This document shows, piece by piece, positions 8,910-13,796 of a DNA stretch of 13,796 bases. Within the stretch, counting starts at the first letter, position 1. Each line of letters begins with the position of its first letter. Both the position numbers and the translations under genes were made by a program. The DNA comes from Segatella copri (GTDB lineage: Bacteria > Bacteroidota > Bacteroidia > Bacteroidales > Bacteroidaceae), in contig NZ_JAHOEA010000071.1 in NCBI RefSeq assembly GCF_019127135.1, positions 1 to 13,796 on the forward strand. Reading direction: 5' to 3'. Below the pieces are notes generated by a model that was not told the origin of the DNA, ran no database searches, and saw only the letters and a list, made by a program, of their open reading frames with translations.

Positions 8910-8926
8910 GCTTTTTTCTTCTTCAT
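8910..8926 (-). other. Displaced susC start codon and frame-breaking A6 tract
   Basis: On the minus strand 8926 reads ATGAAGAAGAAAAAAGC, then TTGTTGCTTTTC. From this ATG the frame goes MKKKKACCFSW and is not susC. With one more A in the run (8917-8912) it would read MKKKKSLLLFLAATSAS, a textbook signal peptide that runs into the susC frame. Upstream in the susC frame there is no ATG or GTG before the stop at 8945-8943. Confidence 0.85.
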
Positions 8927-8963
8927 AATAACTGAATGTTAGTTAAACTTCATGTTTATTGCG

Positions 8964-9003
8964 CAAAAGTATAAAAAATATCTAAAACTGTAGCATAATG
9001 CTA
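8964..9003 (-). promoter_or_regulatory. susC operon promoter with palindrome in place of the -33 element
   Basis: On the minus strand TACTTTTG (8971-8964) is a perfect -7 element about 38 bp before the likely susC ATG. No TTTG exists 19-21 bp upstream. Instead the perfect 13-bp palindrome TAGCATAATGCTA (8991-9003) occupies that position. A weak -33 covered by a dyad suggests a promoter that depends on an activator; this is an inference. Confidence 0.65.
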
Positions 9004-9156
9004 TACAATTAACTTATTTTTCACACATATTCCTACTTTTTCTGCTATTTTACTTGCATTTTCCTTGTTTTTAAGTCTTTTTCTCGAAAAAAATGCTATC
9101 AGTAAGCGTTCTAACCAAACAAAGTGTATCCTGCTCTCCTTAATTATCATTATAAA

Positions 9157-9190
9157 GAGGATTCCATAGCTTTTGTGTTATGGAATCCTC
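9157..9190 (-). terminator. Stem-loop terminator of alanine dehydrogenase gene
   Basis: GAGGATTCCATA (9157-9168) and TATGGAATCCTC (9179-9190) form a perfect 12-bp stem with a 10-nt loop, 11 bp after the stop codon of the leftward dehydrogenase gene. On the minus strand it is followed by only a short T tract (TTTATAAT), so termination may be partial. The remaining spacer up to the susC promoter (about 9004-9156) is AT-rich, with no gene seen. Confidence 0.75.
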
Positions 9191-9201
9191 CCCTACTCTA
9201 C

Positions 9202-10308
9202 TTAGAGCTTCATTTCTTCATATTCCAGTCCGAAGACATCCGCTACGGCCTTGAATACTACCTTTCCATTTACGATATTCAAACCTCTATACAAGGCTTT
9301 ATCCTCCTTACATGCCTTTCGCCAACCCTTGTCAGCAAGTGCCAATGCATATTTCAGCGTAGCATTGGTCAAGGCTGTAGTAGAGGTATTTGGCACAGCA
9401 CCAGGAATATTAGCTACTGCATAATGCACGATTCCATCGACCATATATATCGGATCTGAGTGAGTGGTTGGATGCGATGTTTCAAAACAGCCGCCCTGAT
9501 CAATTGCAACATCAACAAGTACAGTTCCCGGCTCCATCAATTTCAACATATCTTTCGTAATAAGATGCGGTGCCTTATCACCTGGTACGAGCACACTACC
9601 CACAACGATATCCACATCATGCAATTCCCTACGGATATTATGCTCGTTGGAATAGAGCGTGTGTACATTGACAGGCAGTTCCATCTCTAACTGACGAAGA
9701 CGGGGCAAACTGATATCTGTAATCCATACATCAGCTCCCATTCCTGCAGCCATTCTTGCTGCAGCCTCTCCTACGGTTCCACCTCCCAATACCAAAACCT
9801 TGACGCGGTTCACACCAGGCACACCACTCATCAGTTTTCCTTTTCCTCCCTTAGTTTTCTGCAGATAAAAAGCACCATTAACAATGGCCATTCTTCCTGC
9901 TACTTCACTCATCGGAATGAGTAAAGGCAAATGGTGGTTGTCTGTTTCTACCGTCTCGTAAGCCAGACAGACGGCCCCACTCTTGAGCATGGCATCGGTA
10001 AGTTCCTTGTCACAGGCAAAATGGAAATAAGTGAATACAAGCTGGTCCTGATGGATAAGTGGATATTCCTCGGCGATAGGTTCTTTCACTTTTACAATCA
10101 TTTCCGCCTCACGATATACACTCTGGATGTCGGGTAAGATTCTGGCCCCTACCTTTTCATACGCTTCATCAGCAAATCCGCTGTTTACACCAGCTGTATG
10201 CTGAACCATCACTTCATGACCATGTCGAATGAACTCTGCTACACCTGCCGGTGTCATTCCAACACGATTCTCATTATTCTTAATCTCTTTTGGAATACCT
10301 ATTTTCAT
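9202..10308 (-). CDS. ald: Alanine dehydrogenase (368 aa)
   Basis: Cytoplasmic enzyme for the reversible NAD-dependent oxidative deamination of L-alanine to pyruvate and ammonia. It aligns along its full length with bacterial Ald: N-terminal MKIGIPKEIKNNENRVGMTP, and the catalytic and substrate-binding residues known from the family are all in place (Arg15, Lys75 in KVKEP, His96 in TYFHFA, Asp270 in VAIDQGG). The NAD-binding Rossmann loop is VLGGGTVGEAAARMAAGMGA (about 173-192) with the acidic end ITD at 198. The C-terminal region VHYAVANIPGAVPNTSTTALTNATL is typical. Size is normal (about 370). It is a single-gene unit with its own terminator and is not part of the susC operon. Together with the AGCS symporter it could let the cell use alanine as nitrogen or carbon source. 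Confidence 0.97.
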   Translation of the reverse strand: MKIGIPKEIKNNENRVGMTPAGVAEFIRHGHEVMVQHTAGVNSGFADEAYEKVGARILPDIQSVYREAEMIVKVKEPIAEEYPLIHQDQLVFTYFHFACDKELTDAMLKSGAVCLAYETVETDNHHLPLLIPMSEVAGRMAIVNGAFYLQKTKGGKGKLMSGVPGVNRVKVLVLGGGTVGEAAARMAAGMGADVWITDISLPRLRQLEMELPVNVHTLYSNEHNIRRELHDVDIVVGSVLVPGDKAPHLITKDMLKLMEPGTVLVDVAIDQGGCFETSHPTTHSDPIYMVDGIVHYAVANIPGAVPNTSTTALTNATLKYALALADKGWRKACKEDKALYRGLNIVNGKVVFKAVADVFGLEYEEMKL

Positions 10309-10328
10309 GATGTTATAGTTTTAAAGGT

Positions 10329-10397
10329 TTGACATCAGTTATTTTTAATTCTGTAAAGTTATTGAAAATATCTATAGGTTGTATACTTTGATGTCAA
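10329..10397. promoter_or_regulatory. Candidate operator pair upstream of alanine dehydrogenase gene
   Basis: TTGACATCA (10329-10337) and its exact reverse complement TGATGTCAA (10389-10397) lie 51 bp apart, starting 20 bp upstream of the dehydrogenase ATG. A weak -7-like TAACTTTA on the minus strand (10361-10354) lies between them. Widely spaced dyads suit looping or a wrapped regulator such as the Lrp/AsnC family, which controls ald in other bacteria. No regulator gene is adjacent, so this is only a candidate. Confidence 0.4.
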
Positions 10398-10441
10398 TAT
10401 TTAACAAATCTTATATTGGTTGCAATACTTATATCTGTATC

Positions 10442-10500
10442 TTAGTTTATCCTAATTGACTGCAATTATTTTATTAGTTTATCAGTTTATTAGTTTATCC
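10442..10500 (+). repeat. TTAGTTTATC direct repeats and a 26-bp repeat copy
   Basis: TTAGTTTATC occurs at 10442, 10474 and 10490, with a partial CAGTTTAT at 10483. The first copy is part of a 26-bp unit (10442-10467) that recurs at 10749-10774 with 22 of 26 matches. Inside both is an AATTG...CAATT dyad (10454-10467, AATTG-ACTG-CAATT). These lie at the left edge of the parA upstream region and may belong to the partition site. Confidence 0.6.
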
Positions 10501-10624
10501 GTATATTCTATTTATCCGACAATTAGTATATTCTAATTTTAGATTATAAGAATATTAGAAAATTAGAATATTATTCATGTAGATTGTTAGAAAAGTATAA
10601 AAAACTAGTTTTCTTTAGAAATAA

Positions 10625-10667
10625 AAAAGAATAAATTCTTTTATATCAACTATTTTACCTATTTTTG
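10625..10667 (+). promoter_or_regulatory. Candidate parA promoter with operator palindrome
   Basis: TATTTTTG (10660-10667) fits the -7 consensus TAnnTTTG. Upstream is the perfect 18-bp palindrome AAAAGAAT-AA-ATTCTTTT (10625-10642), which overlaps where the -33 element should be; only a poor TTTT match is present there. Another perfect palindrome, AAAACTAGTTTT, lies at 10601-10612. TTAGAA sites flank the promoter (10615, 10677, 10685). The layout suits autorepression by the partition proteins. The 5' untranslated region would be about 160 nt. Confidence 0.5.
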
Positions 10668-10748
10668 CAGCAAATATTAGAACTTTAGAACATTAGATCA
10701 ATCAAATATAAGACTTTTAGAATAATCATAAGTTAGGATAAAAGTTTA

Positions 10749-10774
10749 TTAGTTTGTTCTAATTGCCAGCAATT
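10749..10774 (+). repeat. Second copy of 26-bp repeat with AATTGC-CA-GCAATT palindrome
   Basis: This matches 10442-10467 at 22 of 26 positions. Its core AATTGCCAGCAATT (10761-10774) is a perfect 6-bp-arm palindrome overlapping two TTCTAA hexamers. It ends 59 bp before the parA ATG, so the two copies bracket the hexamer array. Confidence 0.65.
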
Positions 10775-10833
10775 CTAATATTCGGAGAAAAGATTAAACG
10801 AAAATAAGAAGCTAAAAGTAACAAGAATAAGAC

Positions 10834-11664
10834 ATGAAACATGAATTACAGGAAATTGTTGCAGTAGTGAACAACAAGGGTGGAGTAGGAAAGACAGCCA
10901 CCGTGCAGTCTCTCGCATCAGGAATGGTTCGACTGAATCATAATCTCCGCATTTTGGTGATTGACTTAGACCCACAATGCAACCTTTCTTCGCTTTTCGG
11001 GGTGAGAGACAATGAATATGACAACATATACAACGCCATGTGTAAACAGAGTGGTGTTCCTGTTTATAAATGTAAGAATGGAGTATACGCTGTTCCTGGA
11101 TCTGCTCAGATGGAAAATATTGAGCAACACCTTCCAGGCGGTCCTTCGCTGAGAGAACAGATGAAGAGCTACACCGTATTGCTGAGCTGTCTGCAAGACA
11201 ACGATTGCCATGACATGACGGGAGAAGGACTTAAAAACGTATTCGATGATTTCGACTACATCTTTATCGACTGTCCTCCGGCTCTTTCCAAGAATACTTA
11301 TAATGCCCTGGTTGCTGCAAGCAAGATTTTGATTCCAGTTCAAATGGAAGCTTTATCTGTCAAGGGAGTAAGCGAAGTGCTCAGCGTTATGGATGAAGTG
11401 AAGGAGTTCCACATGAACGATAATCTGGAATTACTTGGACTCCTGCCAGTTATGGTAGATGAGCGAACCAAGATTACCAAGCAGTTGAGTAAACTTTTAG
11501 GAGAAAGACATGGCGAATTAATTCTTCCTTGCCGCATCCGACGCTCTGTGAAGTTCCTGGAAGCTCAGGCTCACGGACAAAGCATATTCGAATATGCACC
11601 TTACTCAAGTACAGGTATCGATTACGAAATAGCTATCAAGCACATGTTTAACATAAAGATATAA
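10834..11664 (+). CDS. parA: ParA-family partition ATPase (276 aa)
   Basis: Walker-type partition ATPase that forms ATP-dependent patterns on the nucleoid and moves plasmid or chromid copies apart. Motifs are complete: deviant Walker A KGGVGKT (15-21, signature Lys15 and Lys20), Walker A' VIDLDPQ (42-48) and Walker B FIDCPPAL (144-151). There is no N-terminal helix-turn-helix extension, so it is the small form seen in type Ib plasmid systems and chromosomal ParA. The length is normal and the C-terminus (about 235-276) is basic. The region 70-135 is rich in Cys and somewhat longer than in minimal homologs. It is followed 73 bp downstream by a small predicted DNA-binding protein instead of a large ParB. 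Upstream repeats probably serve as centromere and operator. It could be confused with a MinD/Soj protein, but the neighbourhood (iterons, rep) supports replicon partition. Confidence 0.94.
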   Translation: MKHELQEIVAVVNNKGGVGKTATVQSLASGMVRLNHNLRILVIDLDPQCNLSSLFGVRDNEYDNIYNAMCKQSGVPVYKCKNGVYAVPGSAQMENIEQHLPGGPSLREQMKSYTVLLSCLQDNDCHDMTGEGLKNVFDDFDYIFIDCPPALSKNTYNALVAASKILIPVQMEALSVKGVSEVLSVMDEVKEFHMNDNLELLGLLPVMVDERTKITKQLSKLLGERHGELILPCRIRRSVKFLEAQAHGQSIFEYAPYSSTGIDYEIAIKHMFNIKI

Positions 11665-11665
11665 T

Positions 11666-11683
11666 CTACCCAGAATAGGGTAG
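11666..11683 (+). other. Intercistronic hairpin between parA and the small partner gene
   Basis: CTACCC (11666-11671), a 6-nt loop AGAATA and GGGTAG (11678-11683) form a 6-bp stem directly after the parA stop. No T-tract follows, so it is not a clear terminator. It could set the relative expression of the two partition genes or protect the parA mRNA end. Confidence 0.45.
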
Positions 11684-11737
11684 GGTTAAGCATGCAATGA
11701 TAAAAAATAGAAGACAAAATTATAAACAATAATAATT

Positions 11738-12037
11738 ATGGCTGTAGCAAAGAGAAATATCGAGGAAATTGGTGAGTCGATTGAAAATATGGGAAAGAAC
11801 GACCGACCAAGTTTGTTAAATACAGAAGTTGCAAAAAACGAGGAGGATAAAAACGCATCTAAAGGTGGACGTAAGAGAAAAAGTTACTGGACTGCAGAAG
11901 AAAGACGCACCAGAACAAGTGTAGCAACATATCTTAATAAGGAAGAACTCCTTCTCTTGAAGATGAAATGCCTTGCAGATGATATTCCACAGGAAAACTT
12001 GCTCTACAACATTCTGATGGATTACTTGAAAAAGTAA
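11738..12037 (+). CDS. Small predicted ribbon-helix-helix protein, probable ParB-like partner of ParA (99 aa)
   Basis: I do not recognise a named family. Residues 1-45 are polar and probably disordered, followed by a basic patch GGRKRKSYW (43-51). The C-terminal half reads as a ribbon-helix-helix: strand RTRTSVATYL (57-66), helix 1 NKEELLLLKMKCLADD (67-82), then PQENLLYNILMDYLKK (84-99) as helix 2. Flexible N-terminus plus C-terminal RHH is the plan of ParG- and Omega-type centromere-binding proteins, whose unstructured tail stimulates the ParA ATPase. Its place just after parA supports that role. It would bind the repeats upstream of parA and repress the operon. The alternative is a copy-number or rep regulator. 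The ATG at 11738 is preceded by an A-rich stretch without a clear Shine-Dalgarno sequence. Confidence 0.78.
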   Translation: MAVAKRNIEEIGESIENMGKNDRPSLLNTEVAKNEEDKNASKGGRKRKSYWTAEERRTRTSVATYLNKEELLLLKMKCLADDIPQENLLYNILMDYLKK

Positions 12038-12065
12038 GCAAACAAAAAAGTAGGTTTTACAGGGT

Positions 12066-12149
12066 GAAAACCACAAAACTGTTTACCTGAAAAGGCGCAA
12101 AGTCTTAAAAAAGGTATAAACACCTTCAAAAACCACATTTCTGTTTACC
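12066..12149 (-). repeat. Two inverted iterons at the left side of the origin
   Basis: On the minus strand 12087-12066 reads GGTAAACA, GTTTTG, TGGTTTTC, and 12149-12128 reads GGTAAACA, GAAATG, TGGTTTTT. Both match the 22-bp direct iterons (8 conserved, 6 variable, 8 conserved) except at the last base. The second has core A exactly; the first has a core between B and C. They are 40 bp apart, contain no coding sequence, and face the direct array across the AT-rich stretch. Confidence 0.92.
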
Positions 12150-12250
12150 AAAAGATGATAATTAAAAATTATATATTATAATAGGTTATAATATACTTAT
12201 ATATTACGGGAGTTGTAACCTCTTGACTATTAGGCGGTTATTTTCATTTA
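12150..12250. other. AT-rich region between inverted and direct iterons, probable DNA unwinding element
   Basis: From 12158 to 12206 only 3 of 49 bases are G or C. It includes AATTAAAAATTATATATTAT and ATAATATACTTATATATTA. An imperfect dyad AGGTTATAA (12183-12191) / TTGTAACCT (12213-12221) lies inside. Origins of the Rep_3 iteron type usually melt in an AT-rich segment beside the iterons; this is the best candidate here. I see no convincing DnaA box and no consensus promoter for rep in this stretch. No gene is present. Confidence 0.7.
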
Positions 12251-12404
12251 GGTAAACAGAAATGTGGTTTTAGGTAAACAACTTTGTGGTTTTAGGTAAA
12301 CAGTTTGGTGGTTTTAGGTAAACAGAAATGTGGTTTTAGGTAAACAACTTTGTGGTTTTAGGTAAACAGTTTGGTGGTTTTAGGTAAACAGAAATGTGGT
12401 TTTA
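12251..12404 (+). repeat. Seven 22-bp direct iterons in A-B-C-A-B-C-A order (replication origin)
   Basis: Units start at 12251, 12273, 12295, 12317, 12339, 12361 and 12383 with no spacer. Each is GGTAAACA, a 6-base core, then TGGTTTTA. Core A is GAAATG (units 1, 4, 7), B is ACTTTG (2, 5) and C is GTTTGG (3, 6), so the array is a perfect 66-bp repeat and a third. At 22 bp, about two helical turns, all initiator copies would sit on one face of the DNA. The last unit ends 2 bp before the rep ATG. Binding sites for the Rep protein and a copy-control element are inferred from known iteron plasmids. Confidence 0.95.
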
Positions 12405-12406
12405 AT

Positions 12407-13702
12407 ATGAGTGACCCAAAAGTAAATAAGAATCTGGTGTGGATTAACACACCTTTTTCACTGACAAAACTTGATAAGCAATATACATTATTGCAGCAAA
12501 ACATATTGATGGTTGCAAGTACCCATCTCCAGAAGTATGTAGAAGAGTACTTCACTGAGAAGAGGGTGCTTGGAGATTCTCGCTCCGATTATCTTTTCGA
12601 GAAAGGTATAGAGCATGCTGTCATGGAGATACCGCCTATCATAATAGACATCAAGGATTTCCAGGTATCAACGGAGTTTCATAATTACAAGAATCTGCGT
12701 GATACGCTGAAAAATGACATTCTCAACCTCTCTGTGCGTGTTAAGATGGACAACAATACAGAGAAGATACAGCATGTATTCTCAAACATCGAGATTCCGA
12801 CAACGCAGAAAGGCTATACAAAGAGCGATGGAGAGAAGGTAGAGCGCATCAAGGGTGAAGTAATACTTGAAATAGATCCTAAGCTCACTATGAGCCTCTT
12901 TGACATGCGCCAGGGATACATTCACCATATCTCCATGATCGCTAAATATTCCAAGAAGGTGAATACGCCACGTCTCTATATTTATCTGCTTCGCCAGATG
13001 GGGCTTGACAAGTGTCTGGATGTAAAGGTAGAGTTCTTGCCGATGAAACAGTATCTGGGTCTGGTAGAACTTGATGAACATGGCAATATTCTGCTTGACG
13101 ACAAGGGAGAACCTGTGATGAATAAATATCCTAAGTTCTCGCAATTCAGAAAACAGGTACTCGATGTCGTAAGGGAAGACCTCAACAGAATGGCCAGCCG
13201 CAGCGAGACGGATATCGTATTTGATGAATTTTCTGATGAAGACTTTATTTATCGGAACGGGAAGTGTAAGGGTGATCCTGAATATATTGTCTTCCATATC
13301 AAGCGAACGGATGTCGGTATCAACCATATCGGTGATAAAGATGCAGATATAGCCCGTCGCCTGAATGAAAAGATTAACCGTAGCAAGGGAAAGAAAGTAT
13401 CTGAAGATAATATGCTGCAGGGAGATCTTTTTGCACATGTATATCAGAATCCTGACAAGAAGATAGAAGTTGATACTACTCATGGTTCTGAGCAATGGAA
13501 TCAGTTTGTTTCGATGGTGCATGATGATAATCAGATTGCTTTGTTGAAAAGATGCAAATTCATTGGTATCAAGAATGACAGATTCTGTGTTGCTGCCAGT
13601 GATTATGATTTTGTAGCTTTAAAAACTTCAGGTCTTGAAAGGCTTGCACAAGAATTCTTTAATTGTGTTGGCTCATTCATGCCTGTATTCTATAGAGCCT
13701 AA
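12407..13702 (+). CDS. Rep_3-type iteron-binding replication initiator (431 aa)
   Basis: Plasmid-type initiator that binds iterons and opens the origin. Residues about 10-130 resemble the first winged-helix domain of Bacteroidota Rep proteins (WINTPFSLTKLDKQYTLLQQNILMVASTHLQKYVEEY). Residues about 145-300 resemble the second, including MSLFDMRQGYIHHISMIAKYSKKVNTPRLYIYLLRQ and KFSQFRKQVLDVVREDLNRMA, the equivalent of the Rep_3 DNA-recognition region. A C-terminal extension (about 358-431) begins GSEQWNQF and contains CKFIGIKNDRFCVAAS; its pattern recalls DnaA domain I, an inference from pattern only. I chose the ATG at 12407; the in-frame TTG at 12371 lies inside an iteron and would translate iteron DNA. 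The iteron array ends 2 bp upstream, so Rep binding should block its own expression. A terminator follows. Confidence 0.9.
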   Translation: MSDPKVNKNLVWINTPFSLTKLDKQYTLLQQNILMVASTHLQKYVEEYFTEKRVLGDSRSDYLFEKGIEHAVMEIPPIIIDIKDFQVSTEFHNYKNLRDTLKNDILNLSVRVKMDNNTEKIQHVFSNIEIPTTQKGYTKSDGEKVERIKGEVILEIDPKLTMSLFDMRQGYIHHISMIAKYSKKVNTPRLYIYLLRQMGLDKCLDVKVEFLPMKQYLGLVELDEHGNILLDDKGEPVMNKYPKFSQFRKQVLDVVREDLNRMASRSETDIVFDEFSDEDFIYRNGKCKGDPEYIVFHIKRTDVGINHIGDKDADIARRLNEKINRSKGKKVSEDNMLQGDLFAHVYQNPDKKIEVDTTHGSEQWNQFVSMVHDDNQIALLKRCKFIGIKNDRFCVAASDYDFVALKTSGLERLAQEFFNCVGSFMPVFYRA

Positions 13703-13754
13703 ACTGAACAATATTGCAGAAGAGGAAGTAGGGGAGTACCTGAGAGTGTAAACT

Positions 13755-13796
13755 AAACTGTGTCAAGCTACAATAAAAGTAGTTTAACACAGTTTT
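13755..13796 (+). terminator. Stem-loop terminator after rep (reaches window end)
   Basis: Arms 13755-13771 (AAACTGTGTCAAGCTAC) and 13779-13795 (GTAGTTTAACACAGTTT) pair at 15 of 17 positions plus one G-U, with a 7-nt loop AATAAAA. The stem ends in TTTT at the window edge, so the T-tract may continue outside. It lies 52 bp after the rep stop; nothing else is seen in 13703-13754. Confidence 0.75.

Larger units (their letters stand above)
10531..10778. repeat. TTAGAA/TTCTAA hexamer array, candidate centromere (parS/parC-like)
   Basis: TTAGAA begins at 10555, 10563, 10587, 10615, 10677, 10685 and 10717. The reverse TTCTAA begins at 10531, 10757 and 10773. That is ten copies in 248 bp; by base composition about one or fewer would be expected. 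Two pairs have the form TTAGAA-N2-TTAGAA (8-bp period), and the last two TTCTAA are 16 bp apart. Near-copies TTAGAT (10539, 10693) and TTAGGA (10733) add to it. Arrays of short sites just upstream of parA are the usual targets of ribbon-helix-helix partition proteins; that role is inferred here. No gene is seen in the whole 10309-10833 interval. Confidence 0.6.

Noticed and set aside
9157..9190. Inverted repeat as an attachment site or insertion-sequence end
   Set aside because: Position directly after ald with a short loop fits a terminator; no target duplication or transposase is seen.
1319..10308. AGCS symporter and alanine dehydrogenase as one alanine-use cluster
   Set aside because: They are on opposite strands, 6.5 kb apart, separated by terminators and an unrelated operon; a shared function is possible but not shown by the layout.
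12251..12404. CRISPR array
   Set aside because: The 22-bp units are directly contiguous with no unique spacers and no cas genes are nearby; position and Rep gene identify iterons.
12371..12406. TTG start for rep, 36 bp upstream of the chosen ATG
   Set aside because: It lies inside iteron 6/7 and would translate origin repeats; the ATG at 12407 directly starts the conserved Rep sequence.
12782..13522. 246-codon open frame antisense to rep
   Set aside because: It lies wholly within rep on the other strand, has no recognisable domain and no promoter; a shadow of the coding frame.

Overview
The window looks like Bacteroidota, probably Prevotellaceae of the Prevotella/Segatella type. The evidence is a Bacteroidales-like 16S rRNA 5' end, TTTG / TAnnTTTG promoters, weak Shine-Dalgarno sequences, a SusC/SusD operon and moderate coding GC with very AT-rich spacers. 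The genus is an inference; only 39 bases of 16S are present.

Left part (1-2891). The 5' end of a leftward 16S rRNA gene is preceded by its leader and a consensus promoter. A 71-bp GC-rich imperfect inverted repeat follows. Next come a rightward pair, a secreted SGNH/GDSL hydrolase and an AGCS-family alanine/amino acid:cation symporter, closed by a strong bidirectional terminator.

Middle part (2892-10308, all leftward). A SusC-type TonB-dependent transporter, a SusD-type surface lipoprotein and a TlpA-like periplasmic/lipid-anchored thioredoxin-fold protein form a compact operon with gaps of 18 and 30 bp. No glycoside hydrolase is present, so the substrate cannot be read off. Two oddities stand out: the susC signal peptide is out of frame with its only plausible ATG because of an A6 run, and the SusD carries a Gly/Pro/Val/Asp tandem-repeat insert. 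Upstream lies alanine dehydrogenase with its own terminator.

Right part (10309-13796, rightward). This is a complete plasmid-type replicon: a ParA ATPase, a small protein predicted to have a ribbon-helix-helix C-terminus (probable centromere-binding partner), an iteron origin and a Rep_3-type initiator. Upstream of parA is a roughly 250-bp array of TTAGAA/TTCTAA hexamers plus several palindromes, a candidate centromere and operator. The origin has seven perfectly contiguous 22-bp direct iterons with three core variants in the order A-B-C-A-B-C-A. They end 2 bp before the rep ATG. Two further iterons point the other way across an AT-rich stretch. The module ends in a stem-loop terminator at the window edge.

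The most interesting point is the combination. A plasmid-like origin and partition system sits about 12 kb from an rRNA operon that is transcribed away from it, with core metabolic genes between. That suits the origin of a secondary chromosome (chromid) or a plasmid integrated in the chromosome. The window alone cannot separate these; no transposase, integrase or attachment site is visible.
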